A stretch of DNA of 64,000 nucleotides from Rhea pennata (taxonomy: Eukaryota; Chordata; Aves; Rheiformes; Rheidae): contig NC_084672.1 of assembly GCF_028389875.1 (NCBI RefSeq), forward strand, positions 1,385,501-1,449,500, read 5' to 3'. Below the pieces are notes generated by a model. That model was not told where the DNA came from. It saw only the letters and a list, made by a program, of their open reading frames with translations, and ran no database searches. The number at the start of each line of letters is the position of its first letter. Within the stretch, counting starts at the first letter, position 1. The position numbers were made by a program, and so were the translations under genes. Positions 49,360 through 62,394 of the stretch are shown piece by piece.

Positions 49360-49620
49360 GCTCACATTTAGGCACCCAAGCAAATGGCCCAGCAGTTTTA
49401 AAATGCTTTATGGCAGCACAAAGCAGCTGTGCTGTTCTCAAGGCATATTGAAGCAGTTTAATTACATTTTGACACTAAGAGCTGTTTTATTATCCCAATT
49501 TTTGTTGTATAACTAGAACATGCAATGGATTGCAAAGGCATAATCCATTAATACTCACTTGCGAGGATTTGTAGCTTTGGACTCCTGGCCTTACACCTTG
49601 CTTGCAGATAAATATATTAT
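49360..49620. promoter_or_regulatory. Candidate CNE with 8-bp inverted repeat
   Basis: AATGGATT (49524-49531) and its exact reverse complement AATCCATT (49542-49549), separated by 10 bp. This creates OTX/PITX-type GGATTA-like sites on both strands. The island is AT-rich and complex; non-coding. Confidence 0.4.
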
Positions 49621-49859
49621 CCCGACGTATCACCCGGGCTGGGGGGGAGCTGTTCGCACGCGACATGCTGATAGCTGCGTTTTATTTATGCAGGCTCATT
49701 ACCCTTAATCAGGGCTTGGGGGGGTGCTCGTTGCACCCTGGCTGGGTTTGGCCGTGGCGGGGGCAGTGCCCTGTGCCCCGCTTGCACAGCGGTGCCCGGC
49801 CTCGGCTACCCGGGCCTGGGGAAGGGCATCGAAAGCATCACGGATGGGGTTTCATCTTC

Positions 49860-51240
49860 CGGGGATGCTATTAGATTTGCACTGATAATGCGTTTCTGGT
49901 AGCTCAGCCGTTAAAAATGGACGAAAAGGTTCCAAATGTCAAAGCAGGGCTGAGCCCCTCTCCCTGGCGAGGCCGGGAGGAGCCGGGGGCCGCGGGAGCG
50001 GGATGCCCGGCGCCGCGGGCGCTGGCGAGCCCCCGCCTTCGCCTCCAAGCGCCGGGCAGCAGCGGTGCTACAGCGATAGCCGCAGCCCGTGAAGGCCCTC
50101 GCTGCTCCCAGCTTGCTCTTTTGCAGGATGGGAACGTTTAAAAGTCAATACGTCTCTGAAAACACGCAGTTTCAAAGAAAGATAAAGATCAAAGCTGGAA
50201 AGGTCAAAGCATAAAATGTACTACCAGAGCCCGGAGCGCAGCGCAGGGCCCGGGACCGGCCGCGGCCCCCGGAGGGCTCGCGCAGGGCGGCGCGGCGGGC
50301 TCCCGGCAGCTCCGGGACTTCTGCGCTGCTTCCCGGTTCTCCCGGGAGCCGGCACATCCGCGGGGCGGCCCCGGGGAGCGCGAGGCAGCCAGCTCCTTCT
50401 CCTGGAGCGGCTCGAACCCAGACCCGGGGGTTGTAGCCCGCTGCCCAGCTTTAATTCGGAGGTTTGCGCCGATAAAACCATCCAAGGCAGAGGGGCTGTT
50501 GGGGCAGAGGCGCCGTCAGCCCGGCTGGTAACGGCCCAGGAGCCCCGCGGAGCCGGCGGCGGCGGTGCCGCGCTGACGGCCGGCAGGCAACGCGCCCGGC
50601 TCGCCGAGCCTGCCCCGGCGCCGGCCTTGCCGGGGTGCTGAGACCCCTTCCACAACTCCCTCCCGGGAGGGCAACCCCCGCCACCGGCGCAGGGGGCCCG
50701 CACCCCCCGGACGCGGGGACCGCCTGCCCCGCCAGCGCCCGCGGAGCCGCTGGGAACGGCGCCCGCCCGGCCCCGCTCGGCCCTGCCGCAGCCACCGGCC
50801 CCGGAGCGCCAATCTCCCGAAGGAACGGGCAAATTCCTCAAGGCGCAGCCCGCGCGGGGCGCGCGCCCGGGAGGGCAGCTGGCGCGCCGGGCGGCCGGCC
50901 CCCCGCGCCGCCCTTCCGTGGCCGCCCCGGCAGACGCGGGGCCCTCGCTCGGCTCCCTGCGCCGCTGCCTTTAAAAATGCACCTCTCCCCTCCCCTTTCC
51001 TAACACTTAACCTCGTGATCCTCGCTCTTTGAACACACGCTATTTTGGCACGCAGCTCTGCGGACCACCCTCAAAAGCAAATCTCTTTAATTTATGGAGA
51101 GGCTCAGCTGAAAACATGAGGGCTTTTTTTTTTTTTTTTTTTTTTCCTCCCTTTTACATTTTGTCCTGACTATAAATTTTTAACGACAGTTTAGAAAACA
51201 TGAGCAAATCATCAGTGACGTTTTTATAACCTGCCTAATA
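49860..51240. other. GC-rich DNA between AT-rich islands (49,860-49,930; 50,100-50,220; 51,000-51,240)
   Basis: 50,220-50,990 is CpG-rich with no recognisable gene. The 51,000-51,240 island contains a T21 run (51125-51145). Nothing else supported. Confidence 0.4.
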
Positions 51241-51249
51241 CTTTAAAGA

Positions 51250-52480
51250 AAAGGTTTGCCCAGCCGCGCCGGCCGGGAGCGGGGCCGAGCCGGCGTCGGG
51301 GGCAGCGCCGCGGTGCTGGGCCCTGCGCCCAGCCCGTCCCGCGCGGACGGGCCCGGGGGCACCGGGGGCACCGGGGGGCTTTTGCATCCGAAGGCAATTG
51401 ATTGATTGATTGCTAACGGGGCCGGGCAGCGGGGTGAGGAGCAAACGGGGCCGTGCAGGTGCCCGCACCTCTCCGGGCCCCCGCCGGGCTGTGCGAACGC
51501 GCTGGCAGCCTGAGTTCGGTGGCGAGCTCCAGCTGCTCCGCGGCGGGCGCAGCGGTGCTGGAGGGCGGGTGCGGAGCCGGCCGACAGGATCCCTCCCCGT
51601 CCCGCGAGCCGCTCGCCCCGCGTCGCCTCCTCCCAGCCCCGCCGGCCGCCCCGGGCTCGCGGCGGCGCCCAGCGGCATCGGGAACGCCAGGAATCCGCCG
51701 CACAACCGGCTGATGGGTTTCACCTGAAAATACAAACAGCAAGGGGGATTTTTGTTTTAAAGAAGACTCGAAAACATTTTGTTTCAGAACTGGGAATTTT
51801 CAAAATGCAACTCGGCCTTTGCATTTACAAGCAGCCTTTTTTTTTCTTTTTTTCCCCCCCTCAATTTTATTAAAAAACTGCCCCGCCTTTTAAAGGTTAA
51901 AATAAGGATGAAATAACCTGAAAGGGCTACATGGCCTCCCAGGTCAGGCAACAGGTTTTGGGTACCGCTGGCACGGCTCCGCCGGGGCCCTTTGCAGGCG
52001 GAGGTACCCGGAGCCCCGCGTCTCGCCCGCCTCCCTCGGGGCCCCACTCCCGGGTGCACAGCTTTACGCTTGGCTGGGTTAAAACACACATATTGTTTGC
52101 TTGCACCGGCCTCAGCCAGCGCTGCGGACCACTGGGCAGCAGCGAGCTGCCGGCCTCGTCCGTATTTGCTGGTCCCTTAATCTCTGCACCACCTGCCAAA
52201 TTCCGGTAAAAATCACTGTTCTTCCTGATAAAAATATTAAACCGTCCCCGAGAGCCAGCACCCATGGGGTCCGCTTAGAAAACCACCCGCCCAGCGAGGA
52301 GCCCCGTTCCCAAGCGCCTCCCGAGGGCCAGCCGTCTGCCAGGCCCTGCGCCACTGAACGCGCCACGTTGCTTTTCCCTTAGTCCAGTTCTTTCTTTAAA
52401 CACAAATGTTTTGCAGAAATCCGTAACTTCAGCATTTACTTCTGCTCACCAAACTTGGGATCGCATCACAGAGGCATCAC
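51250..52480. other. Gene-free GC-rich and mixed DNA
   Basis: CpG-rich 51,250-51,720, AT-richer 51,730-51,930, then mixed DNA up to the CR1 relic. No feature recognised. Confidence 0.5.
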
Positions 52481-52489
52481 GAGCGCTTG

Positions 52490-52970
52490 ATGCGAGCCGT
52501 CTCCCATAAATCCATGCTGATTGGCATTAATTGCACTGTCCTCCTTTGATTCTCTATTAATTGAGTCCCGTATCAGCTGTTCCATTACTTTCCCTGGGAT
52601 CGATGTCAGCCTGACAGGCCTGTAATTACCTGGGTCATCTTGTTTGCCCTTTTAAAATATCGGCACAACATTAGCTTTCTTTTCTGGAACCTCCCCAGTG
52701 TTCAAAGACTTATTGAAAATCAACGTTAATGGGCCAATGTTCTCGAGCAACTGCTTTGAAACTCTTTGGCTGCAGCTTAACTGGACCTGCTGATTTAAAA
52801 ACACCTGGTTTAGTAACTGTTTAACGTTCCCGCGAGTCCCATGGGAACGGAAAGTCTTTCATCACGAACCAGTGATCCAAACCTTGGCTTCTTCCTAGCC
52901 ACCAGCACAACGTTCACGGAGCATTTCTGCCCTTTCTTGCTCCTCCAGTTGATCGGGAGTCCGTCATCAA
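52490..52970 (-). mobile_element. Decayed CR1-type LINE, reverse-transcriptase fragment
   Basis: On the minus strand, about 52640-52505 translates to a stretch containing NYRPVRLTSIPGKVMEQLI and, further on, QHGF, hallmark motifs of CR1/L3-clade reverse transcriptase. Upstream DNA to about 52,970 keeps the order of the same element family, but with an in-frame stop just before the DDPGNYRP motif and poor coding. Both ends are truncated and it is non-functional. CR1 elements are the dominant LINEs of birds and reptiles. Confidence 0.85.
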
Positions 52971-52974
52971 GGTG

Positions 52975-54320
52975 CCGGCTGCTCCGAAAGGCCGGCTTGG
53001 CCGGAACCTCTGCTGGCCTAGAGTTTCTTCTGGAATCACATCAGTTCTCAGCAAACCGCAGCCTCGGGTTTACTGCCATTCCCATCTTCTAGTGTTATGT
53101 GACGCTCTGGTTTTTTTTAAAAAGAAACATGTATTTTTCATAGCTACCTTCTATTTGCGGCCATCAGCATCTCCTCCAGCCTCACACCGTGGCTGGGGTT
53201 TTCCGCTCGTCCTGCCGGCGGGCGTTTCTGCCCCCGGCTGACCACCTTGCCCGACGGTGCCTTCGGGGCAGAGCCGCTGGCGCCGCGGCCGCCCGGGGCC
53301 GGAGCAGCGCTCGCCGGCGGCTCTTGGCTTACGCCAGCAGGCCACCATGACACCATAAATCCTAATGAATCCGGCAAGCACAATAAGCAATTGTTATTTA
53401 ACGGCATCGCCCGCTCCTGACCCACCGGCGGTTTTGCACCCTGCTTTCTCTCCGCGTGGTTCGCGGTCTGGTGGTAATTATATTTAACCACAGCCCTTCC
53501 TAACTGACTGCTAATAGATGGCCGCGTGAGGACAGGGTGATGTTAGGAAGGTTGATGGGTTTGGGCCTGGCGTGTGCGTCGACCGCTGCCGTGCTCCAGC
53601 CCGTTTGGAGACCCAGAGCCAGGCGTCGGCGGGCACAAAGCCGGTGGCTTTGGGGACGACGAAACGCTTCAGCTCACAACCCCCCCCAATCAGGGCAAGC
53701 ACCAAAAGCAGGAGCTTAGCAAGCACTTGTAATCAAGGGACATTTCCTACAGTAATTGCAGCTTCCAAGGCGCCGGGCAGCTTTCCCCCGGAACCGCCGG
53801 GCAGCGAGGGAGTTAACGGCCCCGGCTCTGCAAGGCGTACGAGGCTGCAATTAGCAAGCGGTCAAAAGTGCTATGAAAAACACGCCGCATTTTCCGCCAG
53901 CCCGCCTGCCCGGCCAGCTTCCCCTCCAAATATTTTTGCGCGAGGTGGCGGGCGGGTTTCTCTCCACAGCCCAAGTCCCCGCAGCAGCTGGCACCAGGCA
54001 CCCTGCGGGGTTTATTCCCCGCCAGCGCCGGGGGCCCACGGCGGATGTGCTCTGCCGTTCGCGACCTGCAAAAAGCAGAGCTGTGCAAAACACGCTCGCG
54101 GAGCGCACAAAGGCCGCGGGGTAAACCCCCCGCGAAGGAATTTATTGGTATCAGCAAATGAAGGGCAGACAAACGCAAGCTGCTCGAGCCATCGACGCGG
54201 TGCGGGGCTCCTTTGGCGCCCGTCCTCGCGCGCCCGTGTCCACGGCCACACCACGGCCCGAAGGAGCCTCGTCCTCTGAGGCACGCTCAGTAGGAGCAGC
54301 GCCTGCCAAAGCAGACGGGA
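52975..54320. other. Gene-free mixed DNA after the CR1 relic
   Basis: 52,975-53,160 might be further decayed CR1 sequence but cannot be assigned. The rest is GC-rich with no gene. Confidence 0.4.
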
Positions 54321-55350
54321 GGCTGATGGACAAAAATGAGTGTTTGCACCCAAAGTGAAACAAGCCGCAATCTGTCAGACTTAACGTTGACAGAGAAGCG
54401 TAGCGTTGTCTCCCCGTTTATTTTATCTCCGTGCACCAGCTCTCCTAACTGCTGGGAAAAGAACAAAAGTGTGCACAGCAAAGGAAAGAAAATATTTATG
54501 CAGCAAAGTGCAGGATCACTGCTACCAGGCGAAAGAAGGGAAAGAAAAAAATGCACGACTATTGCTGTGCCCATTTCAGCATCATGTGCACTGCAGACAC
54601 TACCAGGATGAGAAATTCTTCCCCCAGCACTGCCACCCCCCGAGCAGCAGCTTTAAAAGAGCAATTATGCCTGAATGCACATCCAAGGCCCATATGAAAA
54701 TTAATTCCAGCAATACTTTGAGAGTGAGCAAGTGAGCCCATTATTCTAGAAAGCAGTTGGATTGCAGCAGAGTTTTGATGTAACGCTGTCTCGGAGAGGT
54801 TATCTATCTTGACTGTGGGGTGGTTTTCTTTTTTTTCTTTTTTTTTTTTCTTTTGGTAAAACACAAGTCATTTTGTAACCTCATCTTGGGTATTTTATTC
54901 TCTGAAGAAAGACTGAACTGCAGGAATGTCAAATGAGGCTAAGTAGTTGCCCTAGCATCACTGTCAGACAAAAGCTGACACTTTCTGGCATTAAATTGCT
55001 AAGAGACAGTCAAGGACTCTTCAATGCAGCTGCAAAGTGTGTGACCAAGCTGGAAAATACAAGCCACAAGATATTCTTGGCCTGAACGCACCCATAATCA
55101 GATAAAACCATAATGGAGCACAGACAAAAAAAACCCCTCATTTTAGACATGTTGAAATGATTGGAGAAATTCTTTGTTTTGACGTCCCCGTCTATCGGAA
55201 AAGCGCTTCTGGATTCTGCTCATGTGCCCCCAAGCCGGCGTGATTGCAGCCTCCAGGACTCAAGAACACTTGTTTCTCAGCTCTCTGTTTGCTGGCAAGA
55301 CGTATGTATTTAATGAACCGTTTTGCATGCCCGGATCGGGCCTGAGAAAA
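54320..55350. promoter_or_regulatory. AT-rich complex kilobase, candidate CNE cluster
   Basis: Non-repetitive except for T/C tracts at 54828-54854. 54,880-55,160 looks the most complex. No ORF of interest. Confidence 0.3.
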
Positions 55351-55479
55351 TCAGCGAGCGCGTTGTGAGCCGGGGCGGCGGGAGCGCCCTGCGCGGCGGC
55401 TGCCTGCTGCCCGGCCGCCCCGCTCGCCCGCGCTGGAGGGCGGCTGCACCGCCGCTCCGAGCCGCCCATTGTCGCCGCA

Positions 55480-56770
55480 GAAATGTTTAGGAATCAGCCA
55501 TTTAATGAGAACAAAGGAAATTAATTGGTGGTTTAGGCCTAATGAGACTGCTGTGCAAATTAACAGTCCTCATCAGCAGAAACAAACAGAGTCCTTAACT
55601 GAATTGCTGCGGAGCATCGCACTGAGGAAGCTTTTGCGGGAATGATAAATAGCGGGTCAGGAGAGACCATCTGTGCTCCCCCCCCCGCACCCAGAGCGAG
55701 CGAGGAATGAGGCTTAGGGAAAAAAATAGATCTCAATAAAGCATAAATTCTCAGTTTTATTCATCCAGGCCCAGCTTGACACCACCATCTTACCACCGAG
55801 ATAAAGAAGAAAACCACTTGCATTTGCATCTGAAAAGAGCAAGACTGTGGCCTATACGCTCGTGAAGCCAAAGAGTTCTGATTTCAAGGGATATTTAGCC
55901 CCTATTCAGGCTTTCACAAAAGCCTAGCCTCCAGTAAGCCAGTGGTAGGCCCGTCTGATTAAGGCTGTAGACAGAAGCCTTGTATATCTGTCACACAACT
56001 CATTTGTTCCCTCTGTTTACTTAAGACGTTCTTCAATTCCCAGTGCGGATTTGTATTTCTGGGTTGGTTTACTTATGCTCATATGCTGAAAAAAATCTGT
56101 CTGATCTTTAATAATCAAAGTAATTAGAATAATCCTTTCAGGGCTGAATGCAGGATTATTTCTTCATGTCATTTGAGTTTCATCCTCATTTGGTCTCATA
56201 AAATGTGGAAAAAGCACTTCAAAAGCCCCACTGCAGTCCCCAGCCCCCAGCGCGGGGGCGATTCCCACCCACGGGCCGCCCGAGCGCGGCGTTCTCAGGG
56301 ACGTTTCCAGGCCTCCGCGGGTTTGTCCGGAGCAAATTTATTTATTTCAGCGGTGGCCAAATAAACACTGGGTCCGCTGAGATTTGTGGATCGTTTGTTG
56401 TTTTGCTGCCTTGGACAGATAAGGAAACCTTTGATGAAGTGGAGGGACTTTGTGTGCCTAATCTGAGCCCAGCAGCTACACACCGCGATTGTAAAACGCG
56501 GCGGTGTCTGCAGGGAACAGTAATTACATAGGAGGATTAAAAGGTCCTAAACCTCACCTATATTTCACTTTTGTAAACTAGCGAGGAACAAAGAATTCCC
56601 GGCTTGCCAAGAGGAAAGAATAATTGACACAATTCGCAGGCGCTGGATTATTATAATGTAAATAAATGAATGCAAAAGGACAAAACTAATTTCGGCCTTA
56701 AACTTTTCATCTGGCATTTAACAAGGGGGATAAGCACGTCCTTTAAGAGAAGTGTCACAAAACGCACTCC
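55480..56770. promoter_or_regulatory. AT-rich complex stretch, candidate CNE cluster
   Basis: Contains TTAATTGG and TTTAATGAG words near 55,500-55,530 and several homeodomain-type words to 56,170, then mixed DNA, then AT-rich 56,520-56,760 ending at a C-run (56770-56778). Non-coding. Confidence 0.3.
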
Positions 56771-57699
56771 CCCCCCCCTTCCCTGTTTGCATTTTCTCTG
56801 GTCCGAGCCGCGTGCGAGACCCGGCCGGAGCCGTCCCGGCGCCGCGCTGAGCCCCGGCGGTGGCTTTCCCCGCGCTCCCGGGCCGCGGCCGCGCTGTCCG
56901 CGCCGCGCCGCGACCGCCTCTGCCTGCTCCTGCCCGGTGACCTCGGGCAGGCGCCCGCTCGCACGCGCGTCTGGCGAAGCTGCGTGGGAAAACCAGGCGC
57001 GCCGCTGACCTTGGGCTTTGCTCCCCACTCAGCTGCTAGTGTCCGACTGCTTTGGAAAGGCAGAAGCTGAGTTTCAGCAAATTTTAGTTCCTGCATCAGT
57101 AAAATAAAACATTCCCTTATTTTCCCAGGGTGCCACGGAGCGCAATAAATCAGTGTTTCTAAAACCCGGCAAGGCCTTCGGAGGGCGATTTGCAGTTCTC
57201 TGCCGCTTCCTAACAAGCCGCCACGGTGCTATCGCCGCGGGGAGACAACAGCTACCTCTGCACGACGGGCACCAAAACAACCGCAGAAAAGCAGTGCTCT
57301 TTTTTGCCAGCTTGGCTTCTGATTTCAGCCGATGAGAAGTTTGCGAAGTCCGGCCTGAGGCCAGGCAGCCTGAAACCCACAGACTGTCCGTGACGGAGGG
57401 GGCACGCGGCCGGCGGCCCTCGGTGCCTGCAGTCGCGGTCGGATTTGCTGGCAGCTGCTGGAGGTGATAACCGCCGCCCGGGAGCAGCTAGTCACAGGCA
57501 CGGAAAAAATGGGTGGAAAAGAAAAAAAAATAGAAGAAGAAAACATTGCAAGTCTATGTTTGACTGAGAGGGAACGGAGCGTGCACGCGCGTGCGCGCTG
57601 CTCCCGTGCCGGGGGAAAGTGTTTTCCCTCGGGCCTTCGGTGGGGCCGCTGCCCCCCCAGGTTGCTATGGGCAGGGGGAAACACTCCGGGCTCCCGGCT

Positions 57700-58090
57700 C
57701 TAAATTATGAACAATTATCAGCAGGAAAATGACAGGAATGAGAAAATTAACAAAGAGCTCAATACATTCGGCTAAATGACTAACATAAATGCATTCCGAT
57801 TAGGCAGCCGGCACCGGGCGGGCAGCCCCTGCCTGCGCCCGGCTCCCGCCACACAAAGCCGTGACCTTGACCTCGCCGTCCTGTTTGCCGGGAGACCGAA
57901 TCCCATAACAACTCGCTCGGCGAATGTATTGGACCAGTAATCCATAAATATTGATTCATTGTTTGCAGTGTAATTTAAATGTCAGTTATAAGCCCAGGGC
58001 AGATAAAGATCTGTATCAACAATAAAACTGGATAGAGGCTATAAATCCCCCAGGGCGGACTAAGTTAAAATGGATATGGAATGCATGCTG
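57700..58090. promoter_or_regulatory. Candidate CNE with OTX-type and FOX-type words
   Basis: Islands at 57,700-57,790 and 57,900-58,080. The second contains TAATCC joined to ATAAATATTG (about 57,938-57,952) and CAACAATAAAA. An A-run follows at 58096-58113. Regulatory role inferred. Confidence 0.35.
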
Positions 58091-58119
58091 CCTTAAAAAA
58101 AAAAAAAAAAAAAGGAAAA

Positions 58120-59420
58120 AACAACAAGCTCCCCCCACTCCTCCCCCCTACATTTCCTGTGCATTAAAAGGAAGGAAGATATTGATTATTTGGCAAGCAG
58201 TGAGATTTTGCAAACCCCAGATGGGGGGCCCTGCTGCTGCAGGCGCTCCTCCTGCGGCCGCGGCAGCGGGCTCCCTGCGCAAGCGGCCAGGAGCCGGGCG
58301 AGCCCCCGGGAGCCGCCTCGCCGCCTCGTTCAGCGCGCGCCCCCCCTGCGCCCGCTTTGGGCAATTTCCACCGAGGCAGCTCCTCGCTTCGAGGACTACG
58401 GGGAAAGGGAGCTACGGGCAGGGCGCTGCAGGTGAGAGCGAGAGATGAATTTAAACCCCCTTGTCTGCCAGCACAGGCGTGGATACACTGGATCGCTAAC
58501 AGGAATTGCCATGAAATAAAGATAAAACAAGCAGAAGTCTTTCCTTCGAGTATTGTTTTTTAGTAATAGCTTTGTACCTCTGTGCCAGCTGCAAGCATCG
58601 CTGTCGTTTGTGCAGCTGGCTCAAGCTGCAAATCTAGGACGAAGGAAGAGCCCTTCTTCCCGGCGGCCGGCGTGGGGAGCTGGGGCAGCCGCGGGGGCCG
58701 GCGGGCGCCTGCCGGGCACGCCAAGCCTCGGGGGTCTCCAAAGCCCTGGGGGGGGGGTTAGGAGCCCACGGCAGGGCCGGGAGGAGATCCCGGAGCCGCG
58801 ACGGGCTCGTCCGCTGCGTGCGCATCCCCAGCGCCGGGCCCGGCTGCCGTTTCTCACGCCGGCGGCGTGCGCGGCTGGGGAAGGGGGTTTCAGCTCTGCT
58901 CCTCCCTGGAATCCGCTCAGCTGCCCCCGACTTCCGTCTCGCCCAAATCTGCATCGTTCAAAGGGCCGAGCTCTCCGCTGCTCCGAAGCCTCCGAGCACT
59001 TTCCTCGGAGGAGCTCCCAGGAAAGCCCCGGGCACGGAGACTCTCCCAAAGAGGCGCTTTGCCTGCAGCTCCTTTGGGTCTTAGGGAAAACCGATGTTTG
59101 TTTGTCGGGTTTTTCAACAGGGACCCTCCTCCCCCCCCAGAACTGCTGCTCCGAGGCGGCACCGAGGAAGGAGGCGCTGGGCCCTGCTGCCCCAAAACGG
59201 GGGCACTCAGAGATGCACCCCACCGGCACGGGCAGCACAACGCTTATTTACCTGAGATTTACTCTTCAGCCGCGTAAGCCCTTTGCAGCCGGTCTGTTCT
59301 CACGGTTACCTGCCGCGGCCGCGCGCGGAGCGGCGCCTCGCCCCGGCGGGTCCTCCCAGGAACTCCCTGCTCCAGCCAGCGCTAACGCGCAGCACGGAGC
59401 GTGACTGCAAGCGACGGTCT
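58120..59420. other. Gene-free GC-rich DNA
   Basis: Long overlapping open frames on both strands, none recognisable. C/G homopolymers at 58,748-58,756 and near 59,131. Confidence 0.5.
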
Positions 59421-59439
59421 TAATTTCCTTGAAAAAAAA

Positions 59440-60060
59440 GAGCGCAGCTCTTGCTATACATTGGTTAAAATACCTCTTTTGTATTTGCTGTGTTTGCATG
59501 CCTCTTATAACAAGAATAATTTCGTTTTGTCTCTTTATACCAGACCAATTGGCAACTCACTGGCTATGCATAAAAACATTTCTGTAGCATTCGTTTTGTC
59601 TCATGGAAATAACACACAAATTCTTGGTTCTTTCTTTCAAATATAGTCTTCTTTCTGCAAATATATGTAAACTTGCAGCTCAAAAAACATTATGCATTCA
59701 GGTATGAATAGATAGCAATTTAAAATGATTCTTCTTCCCAGAGACAGAACTTCACATTTTCTCCCACTGGTATTGTTTTTATGCAATACACTACAGGGAT
59801 TTTTTTTTTTTTTTTGCATTTTACTTTAAGTAACAGCCATTTAAATTTTTTTATAGTCCAATATTTCTGTGAAGCAGTCTCAGACACTGAGCTCATTATT
59901 TATTGAGATCTATCAGTGACTTTAAAAGAAATCTTTTATATCAGATTTGCAGCATAGTAATCTCCTTAGTCTATCTATCTGACAGGGAGAGAAACCACAG
60001 TGCATAAACTCATTTACTGCCTTTGAATATGGGTTAAAAGAAATAAATTTTTTGAGGGGT
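59440..60060. promoter_or_regulatory. AT-rich complex stretch, candidate noncoding element
   Basis: UTR-like or CNE-like AT-rich DNA with a T-run at 59800-59814. No exon or poly(A) signal context that I can support. Confidence 0.25.
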
Positions 60061-60064
60061 GGTG

Positions 60065-61825
60065 GGGCAAGCCCTGGAGATTAAAAGACCCAAAGGATAC
60101 AAGTCTCACCTTGAAGGAACGTGCCGTTAGTGGGGATGCTGATGGCATTTTCACCTCATACCCCTGGGAAGGAAACAAACAACATGCCAAATCTTTTCTT
60201 CCTGGTTTTCAGAACTGTTTTTAGATACCCCAGATGTTGACAGTGACACCTTAAACGGCGAGACTTGCCAAAGGAGAGCACGGCCAGCGCTGGCCAGGCA
60301 GAGGCATCTCCATGCGGTGCTGGAGACCATCTTTAGGAAGAACAACACCCCTGAATAGAGGCTAGAGAAAGTGTTAGATAGGGCTGAGTGGAGACAACCT
60401 GACGTGGGATCTGAAGCTACCTGCACAGCCTGGATGCCTGCCCAGAGTCGGGGAGGGCAAGGCCAGCACTGCCTTGCTAGCACCTTCCCGTCTACGGCCA
60501 AGGAGCGCAGCTTGCGGTCTGGGCTGGCGAGCGGCTCAGCCGACGGCGGTCAAGCAGAAAGCACGTCCGCCTCTGCCAGCCTGCCCTGGCTTCCCGATCA
60601 TCCCTGGTGGAGTTCAGACCTGCCCTGACAACCGATCCGCTGGGGACTGCAGACCCTCCACTGCCTCGTGTCTGGGCTGGGCTGGAGCTCAGGAGCTCCG
60701 TTCTCTTGCTGACCGCGGTGACCCTCCTGCGAGGGCTCCTCCGCTTCCTCAGGCAGCCTCCAGACGGGCTGGGACCTGCCCCTGGCGTAAACAGAGCTGG
60801 TTAATGCCTCTGGTCTTAAACTGGTTCTGCCTGAGCCTTCGATGATGCACATCAGCAAGCCCCACCGTTGCACGTGCTAGGCAATGCAAAGCCATCGTTC
60901 TTCGCAGGGGCCACCCCATTCTTCGGCTTTCCTCGACAGGAATTGCAGACCTTAAAATCCAAAGTTGCGGAGCCTGTGTAGACTTTTAGGGGAGCTGTTT
61001 GACACAAGTGCCCTGTCTCCGTTTACGTTGCAGAGGCCCAGCTTGATGGCAGAGCTGACTCGTAAAAGTGCAGCCACTCTGGGTAAGAAGCGCTGAACAG
61101 GGGAGGTCTACGGACAACGACTCCGGGCAGCTCCCAGGCTCCCTCGGCGTTTCCTCCCCGCGGCACGGCGCTCACGGGCGCCCGGCAAGCAGAGCCGAGC
61201 CACCCTCGCGATATCGCTGGAGCGATGCTGCTGTTTTTCCCTAGAGCCCCGCGTGGCCGTATCGGCTCCGTCCCTGCGGCACCTCTGTCCTCTGCTGGCC
61301 CGTGGCCGCTCGCGCCGGAGGCACCTTCTTCTCCCGCCTGCTGGGGCAGCAGCTCCCTGGTCTGGGTCAGTCAAAAGGCTTGGGGCTGCAGAGCCAGGAT
61401 TCAAAGGTTTTAGCAGACCAAAGCCTGGCTGAGATGAAGCAGGAAGCGATGCAATGACGTGGCCTGGAGGTGCCTCCTGGAGGACGTGCCTCCTGGAGAG
61501 GAGGCAGCGGAGCGATGGGCAAGTGCCACGGCCCTTGGGCCCGGGGAACTTCCCTGCGCAGAAGCCGTGGCCACCGGCTAACCCTGAGCCTCGACCCAGA
61601 GCATAAACCCCGGTGAATGCACCCGGGGCGCAGCGAAGAATTTCGTCCCTAAAGGGCTTTGCTGCCTCCAAGCAAGCCCTTCAGTATTACGCTGTGCTCC
61701 TGAAAGCGCAGTACCTTATTTCTCCCGTTAGCTGGAAAACAAATAATAATAACAAAAAGCTGTGGGTAGTTCTGCATAAAGGAGAGGCGCAGAGCTCGGA
61801 TTCTGGTTTGAGGTGTGCCCTGCAC
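60065..61825. other. Gene-free mixed DNA, nothing recognised
   Basis: Unique-looking, moderately GC-rich. No ORF with family signature, no RNA gene and no identifiable repeat. Confidence 0.45.
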
Positions 61826-61829
61826 TTCT

Positions 61830-62390
61830 TCCTCTGGAATTAATATAAACATCCCTTGGAAGTTTTCATTAATATCCAATTTAATATGGTGCAACTGGGA
61901 GTTCATGCAGGATGCCACTGCAATGTGTTCAAGAGTCCGTGGCTGAGGGATTGGAGGCAGCGAACGTGACCTTTTAATGTGGTATTGAGGTATGCACATT
62001 CTAATCTTATTAGGCTTAGGGGCCTGAAGTTTAGAAGTTTAATTCAAACCCACATTATTATGACTTACCCTTTATGCTCCCCTTATGATGGTTAATCCAT
62101 GAAAATAAAAAATCTTCCCCCTCCCCCCTTAAATTTGCAAGGCACAAAAGAAGCAATAATCCATCTTCTGGAATAATTTAAAATGGATCTGGAGAGAGAC
62201 TTTTCTCTGCTGCTAGGGCAAATCAGAAATGCATGGGGGAATCACGACTTACTTTAACCTTTGAATTCAGGAAGTTACATTTTAATCCCGTATTTGAATA
62301 ATGTGGCCGAAAGGCCTTTTCTGTTAGAAAACATAAAACAACAGAACACCAGACCCAACCTGGAGTTAGTCAGGCAGGTGGCCAAAGGGG
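61830..62390. promoter_or_regulatory. Long AT-rich island, candidate CNE
   Basis: About 560 bp of complex AT-rich DNA with many TTAAT, ATTAA and CTTATTAG words, bounded by CpG-rich DNA after 62,390. One of the stronger downstream enhancer candidates by composition. Confidence 0.4.
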
Positions 62391-62394
62391 TTCG

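Noticed and set aside
58553..59404. 283-codon + ORF in downstream DNA
   Set aside because: Long only because of GC content. Overlapping frames are equally open on the other strand and no domain is visible.
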